Source: Eunapius fragilis
Taxonomy: Eukaryota > Porifera > Demospongiae > Spongillida > Spongillidae
DNA: 64,000 nucleotides
Direction: 5' to 3'
NCBI GenBank assembly: GCA_963681505.1
Contig: OY811989.1
Location: 3,585,854-3,649,853 of the forward strand
The position numbers and the translations under genes were made by a program. Position 1 is the stretch's first letter, and the number at the start of each line of letters is the position of its first letter. This document shows, piece after piece, positions 45,001 through 58,969 of this stretch. Under the pieces are notes generated by a model. That model was given only the letters and a program-made list of their open reading frames with translations. It had not been told where the DNA came from and ran no database searches.

Positions 45001-48000
45001 GTGGTGGACTTTTCATCTTGGATGGAAGCCTGGAAAGTCTTCTTGGCAATCCAGGTCCAGTCTGCTCCCCAGGCGGTGCTGCAGCTGGTAAAGTACCAGG
45101 CCATCGTCACCCAACTGTTTACCTCCTACCCAGTGGGCATATGTATTAAGTACGATAGCTCCTTCCTCAGAGAGCCTATCAGTCTGAGTTTCAAAACTGG
45201 AGGAAGATGCTGCAAACTCTTGCGTAAATCAACGGGCCGAGTCTCCGACTTAGGGGTTTTCTCAACAAAGCCACACTCGCATGCGCAAAACCTCGGCTGA
45301 GTTACTGGCAAGTTATTCACATTACAGATAAACCCAATTTAAGTATGTGGTACTATATATACCACCTTTCTGCAGAGTCGCATCAGGGAAGTGTATAAAA
45401 ATTTAGGCGAGAATAATTAGTTTCACATAGATGAAGGGTAAGTCAATTTCTCATTATTTCCTTGACACTATATTTATTTGGTAGGGTTGACAGTGAGCAC
45501 AACTCTAAGATAGTGAACCTTGTGGCAGCCGAGTTCAACAGCCCACTTGTTATGATTGAAGGTATAGTGGTATAAAGGTATATAAAATTGATTTGCCAAA
45601 AATCGTGCATTAAAGGTGGTCTTGCAACGTACAAGCGAACTCTGAAAAGAGCTCTGAAAGACGAGGGTGCTTCTCAGCGAACAATGCATTCCTGGCAGCA
45701 ATGTGTACGTTAGTTATTTTAAGGGTTAAATTGTATATTTATGGTTCTCACTTGCAGCTTTGGGAGAAAAATTAACAAGCGAGGAAGAGAGACTACTGTA
45801 GAATGATGTAAAGCCCTGTACCATGTCAGAAGAAGAAACAGATGACGAGGATCCACAGACTTTAAAACATCGTCGACCATCATGGCATTTGGAGCAGTTT
45901 AGTGAACTGATTGATGCACTCAATCTAGTCAGCTGCACAGTAATAAGAAGTATCCAAGCAAGAAATGTATACCCGGACCGGTAAATCAGTCTCCTCCTCC
46001 GCTATTCCAAATTGGATTGTTCATCAATCAATTGTAGCTGCCACCGCTTATACACTCAATTTTTCTGTGCTAATATGTTGCTGCATTACTTCATGACATT
46101 ATAAAACAGCAAATTTGATGTTCGTTTAGTATTGATTATTAAAGTATAATAATTAAAAGCAAGTAATTTGGCGCCAAAGCACCACATGTCCTGAAAAGTG
46201 ATTGTTCGAGATCGTGGTAGCTCAAGAGTCAAGACATCAAATCACACCCTTGATGGAGGTTAGTTTCGGAGTTCTTGGCTTATTTGCAGCTCTTCAACCT
46301 ACAGATTTTACAGCGCCCCTCTTGCAGAGCGTACGTGAATCCCTAAGACCATTTAGGATGAAGCTGCATTGCGCAGGTATCAGATAGCTTATAACATCTG
46401 CCGCATCAACTCCAGGGTCCCCTCTTCGTGGAAACACTCCACGGTAACACTCATCCACAAGGGGGGTGAACCAGCCGAGATGCGGAGCTGGAGACCCATC
46501 AGCTTACAACTGACAATATACAAACTGTATGCAGCCATCATTGCCAGACGGATCGCTTCCTGGGCCACAGAGATATCCTCCTTCTCCCCTGCCCAGAGAG
46601 GCTTTTTGGCCTTTGAAGGGTGTGCGGAGCACAACTTCCTGCTGCATTCCATGATAACAGACTCTCGGTGACGGAGAAGAAACCTGGTCCTGACATGACT
46701 GGACATCAGGAAAGCATTCCCGTCAGTGTCTCATCAGCTTATGCTCTTCCTGATGGAGCGCCTTGGTCTTTCAGGGTCTATCCTGCAAGTGGTGCAGGAT
46801 ATATACAGCCATGCCACCATTGCTGTCAGGACTGGTAAGGACCCCCATCCCCCAGCGGCGTGGAGTCAAGCAAGGTTGCCCCCTCAGCCCCATTCTTTTC
46901 AACATTGTGCTGGAGGGACTCCTACACCACCTCTCCCACAGTCAGGCAGGGTAATCCCTGGCGGGGAATAAGATTACTGCCCTCGCCTATGCTGATGACA
47001 TCTGCGTAACCACTGCAAGCAAGGCTGAGGTGCAAGATCTTCTGGACAGATGTATGGCCTTCACAGAGTGGGCAGGATTTCACTTTAATGCGAGAAAGTG
47101 AGGCTCCCTGTGCCTGATAAATCAGGCTCCACAAACCTACATGGATAACCTTTTCACTCCCCGCCTGGGGGCAGACATCATCCCAGCCCTTACATGGGCA
47201 GACAGATACAGGTACCTAGGTTGTCCCTCTGGGGTATGTAGGATTGAGGAACGAGATTTGGGTTCTGCGATGGCCTTCTAAGGGACATCTCCATCATCTT
47301 TAAGTCCCCCCTTGCGGAGTGACAGAAGCTGGATGCGTTTTGGCGTTCCTCTTTCCCAGGTTGACCTTCATATTCCAGATCATTTTCCCCGGATCAACCT
47401 GGTGCAAGAAGTTGGACACCACTTTGCAAGGAATCATCAAGCAGGGACTTAGACTCCCTAGTAGAACCTATTCCCAGTACCTTTACCTGTCCCAGACCTT
47501 TGGAGGCTTGGGTATTCCCAGTGCAGAGGATGAGGCCCATGTTGCTCGGGCAGCCCAGGCCTTCAAGTTCTTAGGGGACACCAGGGATCCAGTCATCCGT
47601 CAAGTGGCTCTGCAGCAGCTAGCTGAAACTTTCAGCAAGAGGGCCAGGCGATTGGACCCCACCAAACTTGAGGATCTGGCCAAGTTCTTGAACACCTCTG
47701 CCCCCCCAGGGGAGGGAAGTGCTGGTAATCTCCATAGCCTGTGGAGCTCTCTGCCAGGACCAGCCAGGCCGTGGGAGGAGCCATTATGAAGATCACGGCC
47801 GAGTCTGCCACCCTACACACCAACAGCCACCATCTCGCCTGGCTTCAAAGGAAACGGGCCTTTCAGGTGATGTCTGCCATCAAACGCTCCAGCGACCAGG
47901 ACAGGGCATTTGATTCTGTCGCCCTCCACCCAGACTCCAATTTCTTCACCTATACTGGTGCATTTCTATCATTCTACCAGCATAGGTTTATCCATAAGGC

Positions 48001-48910
48001 AGGGCTCAATCTCTTACCTGTGCGCACTGTGCAGGCTCGCTGCCACAGACCAGTGCCAACCACCCTGTGCCGCAAGTGTGGAAGGGAACAGGAGACCCTG
48101 GCACACGTCCTCAACCACTGTCGCCATGATCTGGCATTGGTCCGTGACAGGCACAACTATATCTTGGACAGGATTGTGAGAGCAGTCCCAGAGCACAACC
48201 CCTTCCTGGGACATCGGGGGTTAACAGACCTGACCTGACCATCATTTCCCCTGATGAGTCCTCAAACATCATTGCGGAGGTCGGTTGCCTATTTGAGGGG
48301 TCCCCCATGGCTCTGGAGGTGCGGCAAGCTCCTAGGTAGAGAGAAGTACCAGTCCCTACGGCAGACCCTTCTGCAGAAGTACACCAGTGTGGGATCTTGC
48401 CTTTCATCCTTGGCTCTCTGGGGAGTTGGTATCCTCCCAACGACAGGGTGTTGTCCCGTCTCCACATTGGGTGGAGGTATGCGTCTTTGATGCGACGCCT
48501 CTTGTGTGGTGTCTCTGCCATTTCTGGGTCACAAACTACATGTATACAATACAAGTCAATGTGCATCCAAAGGCGCATGCCTCTGCCTTATGGTGGTCCT
48601 GCTGCTGCTGGCGAGGGGTCCTGCTGATACGGATGGTGGTCCTGAGGCTGCTGGTAATGGTTCCATTGCTGGTGACGGTCTCGCTGCAACTTCATGACCT
48701 GGTCACCTTTGCATGCTCTCACGGTCTACATATGATGCTTCGCCTGCTACATATCCACCTGGATTTTGCCTGCCTCCATAATATACTCTTACAACACTGA
48801 CAACTTACCAGACCACCTTGAAGATCTACTTGAATGCCATAACATTCTACTTGCTCTGTTCTACCAGCCCATAATTACTGAACCGTACTTGTTATTTAAT
48901 TCATAAGTGC

Positions 48911-48944
<34 letters not shown>

Positions 48945-51900
48945 TTTTCCTGTTGCCAGAAAAATGCTGAGGGGCTCCCCAGCGATGGGTTTAAACATGG
49001 CCCTGCGTATGTTCTGTGTACACTGTGTACAGATGTATACTTATATGCAGCATTCATAACGAGAGCGTCGACTGTACATGTGCATTGCTCTGCACTTGTT
49101 AATAATAATTTATACACATAGTCTAGTATACAATAAACATAATGGTGTAGTATACGGCAAACGTCAGTGCAATGTATCACAAAGTGGTATGCAGAGCCGT
49201 GTATTTCAGAATCCTCCGTAAGCTCACGTGTCACAATTGAGGATACTTGATACATACATCATGCAAGATTGGTTCTTTCCACAAAATATACCACTAGGAT
49301 TCTTCGCGTATGCACACACGTATATTGATGCAAATATACGCAAAATATACAATTGTGTATATCCTAGTTTTAGCACAGTGGTAGAAAGACCTGCTCCCTC
49401 TTAGGTACAATGCAGTATGGCAAATGAGAGACCAGCCCGTATGCCAATCAAAATATCACGGAGGCCCAGGATATAATAGAACTCTAATATGCCCCTTTCC
49501 AATCCCATCATTTCTCCCCCCTCCACCCCAGCCCCCACTTTCCAACCTCTGCAGCCATCCTCTGTTCTGTCATTACCTCAAAATCTTTCTTAAGTTCCTC
49601 AGCCTGGTTCTTAGCTGCAGCCAACAGCTGGTGGGCCTCGTTAAGATCAGACTGAAACTTCTGGGAGTTGTCTTCACTACGTCTCACCAGGACAACCATT
49701 TCTGCTTCCAGCTGCTGTTGATTTGTTGTCAGCTCCTCATTCTTGGCCTGAAAGGATGAAATGCAAAGCAGATAGTTGAGTGTGGGAGGTATGTAAAGTG
49801 TGATGAGTGTCATGTGTTTAAGTGAGTGGGAGGTGTGTAAAGTGTGATGAGTGTCATGTGTTTAAGTGAGTGGGAGGTGTTCAAGTGTGATGAGTGTGGG
49901 AGGTATGTAAAGTGTGATGAGTGTCATGTGTTTAAGTGAGTGGGAGGTGTGTAAAGTGTGATGAGTGGAAGGTGTTTAAGTGAGTGGGAGGTATGTAAAG
50001 TGTGATGAGTGTCATGTGTTTAAGTGAGTGGGAGGTGTGTAAAGTGTGATGAGTGGAAGGTGTTCAAGTGAGTGGGAGGTGTGTAAAGTGTGATGAGTGG
50101 AAGGTGTTCAAGTGTGATGAGTGCGGGAGGTATGTAAAGCGTGATGAGTGTCATGTGTTTTAGTGAGTGGGAGGTGTGTAAAGTGTGATGAGTGGAAGGT
50201 GTTCAAGTGTGATGAGTGTGAGAGGTATGTAAAGTGTGATGAGTGTGGGAGGTGTTCAAGTGAGTGGGAGGTGTGTAAAGTGTGATGAGTGGAAGGTGAT
50301 GAGTGTGGGAGGTATGTAAAGTGTGATGAGTGTCATGTGTTTAAGTGAGTGGGAGGTGTGTAAAGTGTGATGTGTTTAAGTGAGTGGGAGGGTGTAAAGT
50401 GTGATGAGTGGAAGGTGTTCAAGTGTGATGAGTGTGGGAGGTATGTAAAGTATGATGAGTGTCATGTGTTTTAGTGAGTGGGAGGTGTGTAAAGTGTGAT
50501 GAGTGGAAGGTGTTCAAGTGTGATGAGTGTGAGAGGTATGTAAAGTGTGATGAGTGTCATGTGTTTAAGTGAGTGTGAGGTGTGTAAAGTGTGATGAGTG
50601 TCACGTGTTCAAGTGTATGATGAGTGGTAGATGTGTAAAGTGTGATGAGTGGGAGGTGTATGAGGAGTAGGGTGTGTAAAGAGTGGGGTGTATATGATGA
50701 TGCAGTGTGCAAGGTTGTGTATGTGTGATGAGTGGGAGGTGTGTATGCGTAATGAGTGGGAGGTGTGTGATGAGTGGGAGGTGTGTATGTGTGATGAGTG
50801 GTAGGTGTGTGATGTGTGGGAGGTGTGTATGCGTGATGAGTAGTAGGTGTGATGAGTGGTAGGTGTGTGATGTGTGGGAGGTGTGTATGCGTGATGAGTG
50901 GTAGGTGTGTGATGAGTGAGAGGTGTGTATGTGTAATGAGTGGTAGATGTGTGATGAGTGGTATATGTGTGATGAGTGGTATGTGTGTGATGAGTGGTAT
51001 GTGTGGGATAAGTGGTAGGTGTGTATGTGTTGAGTGGAGGTGTGCACGTACATTAGGGTGTGCATGTGCACAGGTGTGTCAATTTCCATTCGTGTTTCAT
51101 TCGGAACCTACTTGTAATTCCTCAGCCTCTTTCTCTACAGTGGCCAGCTGTTGCTCAACACGATGGAGCTCCCCCTGCATGTGATGTACATGTGAAGTGA
51201 ATGGTGGGGAGGTGGGGGGAGGGGGAGATTGTTTGAACCATTTATTCATCAATGTCCAGAAAAAGAGCAGTACAACGTAATCCCTTCTCACATTGAATCA
51301 CATGTACAAAGCAAAGTCATTAACAGGAGGTTAAATAACAGCTGAGAGCTAAACCTTAGCAACAGAGATTTAAGCCATTGCAACAGAGGATAACACATGG
51401 CTAAGCCATAGCAATGGGGGGTAGACCATGGCAGACTGTATAAAGAGTGCTATATTGTCTATAACCTGTTCGTATTCCCACACCCCACCCCATGTATCAC
51501 CTGCTCATATCCCCCCCCCCCCCCCCCCCCCCTCCCGTGCCCTCTTCATCCCAACTTCTCAGTAACTGCATTTCTCTCTTTTGGTATGAATTCACAAGCA
51601 CCCACCTCCATACTTCATCCTCAAATCCTACACTCACCTCCACACTAGCACTGTGCTGGGCAAGGTCTGCAAGCTTCACCTTGGTACTTTCCACCTCTGC
51701 ACGTAGTTGATGGAGCTGGCACTAAATGGTGATGCCAAGAGTCATTCACAGCTTACAAAGAGCTGCTCATAACTGACCTCGCTCTTGTTCTTCTGCTCTC
51801 TCACCAGCTGCACCTCATCACTAAGGGTGGCCACTTCCCGCTCCTTTGCACAAATGGCATCCTTGGCTTGATCCAGTCGAGCTAGGAGCTCCTCCATGTT

Positions 51901-54674
51901 CTGTTTGTGCTGCACAGTAAGGACTGCCTCTTCCTCTTTGGACAATGCCAGCTGCTTACTGACCTGAGCCAGCTCAACCTGGTAACAGCACATAGCAACA
52001 AACAATTATGTGTGTCTAATTATGACACATCCTTGAGTCTATAGGTCAACCAATACTAAATTGTTCACAACTATTCTAGTCAGTTCAAAGGAAGTGTGGC
52101 TCACCTGGATTGCAGTGATGTTTCCATATGCTTCTTGTAGTTTCATGTTCACTTGCTCCTCCAATGACTTTGTAGCCTCATATGCCAGGGTTAGTTCGGT
52201 TTGCAGCTGCTCAACCATTTTCTCCTGTTCTGATCTCAGCTGTTCAAATTTCAGTCCATGCTCAGAGTTCAGCTGCTCAACCACCTTAGCATGCTTTGTC
52301 TGAAGACATTCAATTTGTGTTCCATGTTCTGCCTGCAGCTGTTCAACGTCTTTCTCCTGCTTCAACTTCAGCTGCTCCATCTTCATTCCAAACTCAGACT
52401 TCAGCTGCTCAACCACCTTCTCATGTTCTGCCTGCAGCTGTCCAATACTTAGTTCATGCTCTTTCTGAAGTTGTCCAATTATCTTCTGCTGTTCTAGCTG
52501 CAGGTACTCAACCTTTGTTCCATGTTCCCGTTTCAGCTGACCAATTGCATCTCCGTGTGCTGCCTTCAGCTGGTCACTCTCCTCCTTAAGCTGTGCTGTA
52601 AGTTGCCCAATCCTGCTCTCGTGGTCTGCCTTCAGGTGCAGCATCTGTTGTTCGCACTCCCCTTGCAGCCTTAGACCTTCCTCCTGGTGTTCCAGCACTG
52701 CTTTGGCAAGCTTCTGCTGGCTGGTCAACAGTTCACACTGCATGGAGGAGGAAATGCAGCTGGCCTTAGTGTGCCCTTATACGGCATGGCTATATATATA
52801 TATATGGGATCGTGGCAGTGAAAAGGGCCCTAGCACATATTTTTTCAAGTTTTCAAATTATTCTAAGGGACACTTGTGCCCTCTACAACTTCTTTCTTAC
52901 GCACTGGAAATTAGTCCATCCATCATGGAGTTACAGTGGCCTGAATTTTTAATTACACGTACATTTTAATAGCAAGCGTCAACTTTGATGCTCCTTCCTG
53001 GAAAATTTTTATAATATGTGCTAGGTCCCTTTTCGCTGCCTCGACCCCATATATACACAGGGTTATAGTTACAGTCCTGTAAATTAAATTCTTTTAATTT
53101 CACATGCAATCAAATCGGGCCAACACTATTCTCCAGGTCTATTGTACGTATATACATGTATTGCAGCTATACCAAATTAAAATCAATGTCCTCCATGGCA
53201 CCCTCACAGGTGCTCACTACCACCAGGTACCCACCTCACAGGTGCCCACTACCACCAGGTACCCACTACCCCTGCACCCTCACAGGTACCCACTAGTCCA
53301 CATCTAGCTGCAAACATTGCCTACTTGTGCAGTTGACGTTTGCTCCAGAGCAGACTTCAAGTCAGCTTCTAGCACCAGATACTTCTTCTTCAAGTCTCCC
53401 AGTTCAGACTGCAACAGACAGTTAGACTCCTTCACCTGGATCCAGCTTTCCTGAATAGAAGATATTTTTGAAGTATCTTTGCAACACGTTCCAAATAACT
53501 AACGTCAACAGCTGCTTTCTGTTGCACCATCTTCTCCATTGTGTCTCTGCTCTGTTCCAGCTGGACCTCCAACAAGCTGCTGTTCACCTTGAGGTCAGCA
53601 AAACCTTTAGCCACTCTATGAAGGTCCACCTGAGTCTTCTTTGTCTCAAGCTGGGCTCTAGAGAGGGACTCCTGTCGATTGGGACACCTTTGTGTCAACC
53701 CATCACATACATGCATTATCATAAGCAGGCGTACTTCATGTACACATGTGCAGTTTATTGACCTAAGAAATGCAGCACACATAAGCACACACACCGCACA
53801 TACTACAAACACTCATCACACAAATGTATGTCATCCCCAAATGCATGGACTGAAGTGGCCAAATGAATGATGTACCTTCAGCAGGTCATTGTTATGTCTG
53901 CTTTCCTTTAATTCTCCCTCCATCTTCTCCACAGCTCCTCTTGCCTCGCCCAAGGACACCTGAAGGATGCCAAATTGCTCTTTGAGGGAAGATAGCTCCT
54001 GCAGCTTCTTGAGCCAGAGGGATTCAGCCCGCTTCAGGTTGTAGGCCACCATTGACCCACTTTCTTCAGCCACCTATGCCACCAAGAAACACTACTGTGA
54101 TTGTCTGCCGTACCCTTTACAATAATGGCAACCAGCTGTGCAACCTTTGATACAAGATACTCTATACCAAAAACTTGCAATTAAACGCTGCGGCTTCTAA
54201 TTGGAAGTACAAACATGAATACCCCCCACAAAAAAACCAGCACCATAGTGACAACATACCCTGGCTTCGCCAGGTTTTTGTATTGCAATCTTCTATATGG
54301 TCGAAGCATGTGTGCAACCTTCAGCCACTGTTAAAATGGTGCTGCCATTTCTACAGCAAGTATCCAAATCTTCCCCGCAACAGTTTTTTTCAATAGATGC
54401 CAATGTGAGTTTACGCTAGTACAACATGTCACCAATCAGGCATAAGCACAACAGGGCAATAAAAAAAACAACCATCTACCATTCTAATAGTACTATGCCT
54501 TGGATAAAAAATGATATTGCAGATCAACAAGTGCATGATCTAATGTGACAAATCATGTACAATGGCATGCATGTATTACATGTATACACGTCACGTGCAT
54601 GTACACGTTTACACATGTACATACATACATACATATACATATATAGATACCCCCCACACGCATGTACTTATACA

Positions 54675-54708
<34 letters not shown>

Positions 54709-57700
54709 GATACCCCCCACACGCATGTACTTACAGTCGCAGCCTCTCCATCTCCTAATATAGCGCTGGTCAGTCTTTGAGCCTCCCCTGTCACTTTTTT
54801 GCACTGCACCTTCATTTGCTGGAGCTCTCCTTGTAGCTGGCACACTTCTCTCTCATGGATCGACAGCTGGTGTTCATTGGCTTCCACCTGAGCCTGTAAG
54901 GTTTGAATATGCAATACATTAGCACTGAGGTCATCACCACCTCAGTAACAAGCAATAACAGTTCAACAGATCCTTCTTGTAAGGTGATAATAGCAAGGCT
55001 CAAGCCTTGAACTATATTACCATGGCTGCTGGATACCATCATTGATTGGTTGCCATTTATGTGCTATCAAATCCTCATCTCTAAGCAAGGAGGGTCCATT
55101 TCATGTATGTGTTATCATCTAAATGGCAATAAGTACTACTCCACATAACCTTTCATCCAATAGAAAACAGGCCAAGCAATCAGATCTTTGTACACCATAT
55201 GATATAACTTTGACTGGGTCGTTGTATTCCAACTGCTTTAAAATAAATGGCGTGCAACTCCCCAGCATATTCTAGTGGTCAATCCCGTTCCAAACAACCT
55301 TTTAACAAACTTTGTAGAGGTGGTAACGGACAATTTTAGTAAAAATTTTGCAGACATGTTATTGTTTTTTTTTTCTTACTCTGGTAATCCCTGTTGTGCC
55401 CACAGATGCCCACGCACTCACCCTCAAGGTGTCTATGGTTGCAAGGGCTGACTGCAGTTCACTGTGCTGACTTGCAACTTGAGCAGCGAGGCAGTCCGCT
55501 CTGACTTTTGCTTCCTGCTGGTTTTCAAGTAGCCTAGCCGATGTGTCCTGCAGTTGCTCCTGCAACTGTTCCTTCTCCCTCTCAAGATTGTCCACCGTCT
55601 CCCTCGCCAAACGCTGAGCCATGTGCAAGTCCTTAAACTCCTCTGACAGCTGTTAATGCACAAAGGTGGTGTTGGTTCAATTAAAAGTGACCGCAAGGTA
55701 CGGTCTTACCCTTGTAGCCTGATGTATGCTACTTTCCAGCTGCTCAGTCTTGACCTTCAGCTGGACTTCGAGTGTGCCAAAATGAAGCTGCTGCTGCTTG
55801 ATTTGGGCTCTTTGTTCCCCAAGCAAGGTATTCAAATTCTCAACCCTCTGCAGTAAGAGAGAAAGTGTAAATATCCAACACAAGGATGCAAAAGGTGGGA
55901 TTCACCATCTGACACTCCTCGAGCTTCGCCTGGGCTGGTTCCAGTTCAATAACTCTCTTCTCAAGTTCACAGCATCTCTTTTTGAGTGTCACTACAGTTT
56001 CCATTTCATCCTGGAAGCTAAAAGAAATATGCGATGTGTTTGTAATGTAACAATCCTTACCCTCCCCGAAATACAACACTCCTTGCCCCCCCCCCCCCCC
56101 CCCCTTGCCCTTACCACCAGCCCACCTTGCCCTCACCACCACCCCACCTTGCCCTCACCACCACCCCACCTTGCCCTTACCACCAGCCCACCTTGCCCTA
56201 CCTTGCCCTCACCCCACCTTGCCCTTACCACCACCCCACCTTGCCCTCACCACCACCCCCCTCACCACCACCCCACCTTGCCCTCACCACCAGCCCACCT
56301 TGCCCTCACCACCACCCCACCTTGCCCTCACCACCACCCCACCTTGCCCTTACCACCAGCCCACCTTGCCCTACCTTGCCCTCACCCCACCTTGCCCTTA
56401 CCACCACCCCACCTTGCCCTCACCACCACCCCACCTTGCCCTCACCACCACCCCACCTTGCCCTCACCACCACCCCACCTTGCCCTCACCACCACCCCAC
56501 CTTGCCCTCACCACCACCCCACCTTGCCCTCACCACCACCCCACCTTGCCATCACCCCACCTTGCCATCACCCCACCTTGCCATCACCCCACCTTGCCCT
56601 CACCACCACCCCACCTTGCCCTCACCACCACCCCACCTTGCCATCACCACCACCCCACCTTGCCCTCACCACCACCCCACCTTGCCCTCACCACCACCCC
56701 ACCTTGCCCTCACCACCACCCCACCTTGCCCTCACCACCACCCCACCTTGCCCTCACCACCACCCCACCTTGCCCTCACCACCACCCCACCTTGCCCTCA
56801 CCACCACCCCACCTTGCCATCACCACCACCCCACCTTGCCCTCACCACCACCCCACCTTGCCCTCACCACCACCCCACCTTGCCCTCACCCCACCTTGCC
56901 CTCACCACCACCCCACCTTGCCCTCACCACCACCCCACCTTGCCCTCACCACCACCCCACCTTGCCCTCACCACCACCCCACCTTGCCCTCACCACCACC
57001 CCACCTTGCCATCACCACCACCCCACCTTGCCCTCACCACCACCCCACCTTGCCCTCACCACCACCCCACCTTGCCCTCACCACCACCCCACCTTGCCCT
57101 CACCACCACCCCACCTTGCCATCACCACCACCCCACCTTGCCCTCACCACCACCCCACCTTGCCATCACCCCACCTTGCCATCACCCCACCTTGCCCTCA
57201 CCACCACCCCACCTTGCCATCACCACCACCCCACCTTGCCCTCACCACCACCCCACCTTGCCCTCACCACCACCCCACCTTGCCATCACCACCACCCCAC
57301 CTTGCCCTCACCACCACCCCACCTTGCCCTCACCACCACCCCACCTTGCCCTCACCACCACCCCACCTTGCCATCACCCCACCTTGCCATCACCCCACCT
57401 TGCCCTCACCCCACCTTGTCCTCACCCCACCTTGCCCTCACCACCACCCCACTTTGTCCTCACTACATTAAATGTAATATGTGTGGAGAAATTATTTTGT
57501 AGGTCCTCTTTGATCACCTTAAAACCCCAAAAACTCCTTGCTGAGCGTGCAGATAATAGCACCATAAATGTAGGAAGTGCCAATTTAACAACATCACATG
57601 CAAGTTAGTACAGTGAAGAAGTTAGGCTAAGATGCACATGCATATTTATGGTTAATTATTTGATTAGACATGGAGATGTGTGTGGTTATGACATATGGAT

Positions 57701-58938
57701 AAGTGATGGTGGATGTTCATTTGGTGTGGGTGGCTGATGGTCATTGGATGTGGCTAGGGATGGGTGAGATGTGATAGTCATCAGTTGTATAAGTGATGGT
57801 TGTGTGTTGTAAAAACAAATGCAATTGTATTGCCAAGTAAACTTTACTATGAGATTGGGCACCCCACATCAGCGAGGCACCATTACCGTGCAACTGCCTT
57901 CTCTGCCTTGCTCAGCTTCTGCCTGTACTCCTCCAACTCATCTTCTAGGTCCTGCACGTTCGCCACTTGCTTTGCCTTCCCCTCTGCCTCCACACACTTC
58001 ATCTCTTGCAAAGGTAACAACACATCAATCACGTTCCATTGTGGTGAAAAGGCAGAGAGCTCTCCACTTACTCAGGTACTCGTGTTCTTTGCTTAGCTGG
58101 CACAGCTCGGTGTGGAAGTCTCTGGCCATCTTGGTCTCCGTCTCCAGCCTCTTCTCGAGTACCCTCACCTTATGCTTAAGAACCAACACCTCCTCACCTG
58201 CTGGGGGCTAGCAGGGCGGGAAAAATGGTGGCACGAACCGATCGACATTACAATTTTATTCACCTTGTTATTTATTTAAGGGGACCTAATGCAATGTAAT
58301 TAAAAATTTGACATGTATGATTGAAACATACAAGTAATTAAAAATTCAGGCCACTGTAACTCCGTGATGGAGGGACTAATTTCCAGTGTGCAAGAAAGAA
58401 AAGTTATAGGGACCCTAAGTATCTCTTAGCATACTGATATCAAAACTTTTAAAACAGTTTCCTTTTCACAGCAACGATTATGATACACAAAATTTAGGGG
58501 TACATAAACAGCACTAGAGGAACAGAAATGCAACAGTTACTATGCACCTAGATATGCACAAACAAGGCATGCTGCGTACCAGGTTTGTGTCAGGCATAGG
58601 TCTTCCCTTCTTGGCCATCACAGGGGTCAGTAGCCACCTGGCTGCAGCTGGGGATGCCAAACCATCATAGACAGAGTGCTTGGCAAAGCGAGAAGGTGTT
58701 GAAGGTGGTGGTGGCAGTGGTGGAGCAGGGTTGTTGACCTTCCGCATGTCCAGCTCAGGTTCAAGTCCTGGACCTTCATGGGTGTCACTGACAGATTCCT
58801 CCTCTTCAAGCGGAGGCAACAGTTCCCCGATTCCTGCCATTGTATCACACACAATCACACACACATGATCACACAATCACACACACATGATCATCAGCTG
58901 CAATGAAACTGTGTTGGGGGGGGGGGGGGGGGGGGGGC

Positions 58939-58969
<31 letters not shown>

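Noticed and set aside
44449-45300. 283-codon plus ORF as a single gene
   Set aside because: It runs from the third kelch-like copy through unrelated spacer into the gag-like fragment; a chance fusion.
55798-57608. Three overlapping plus-strand ORFs of 465-557 codons rich in Pro/His/Thr
   Set aside because: They are open only because the 20-bp minisatellite has no stop in any plus frame; the real gene here is on the minus strand.
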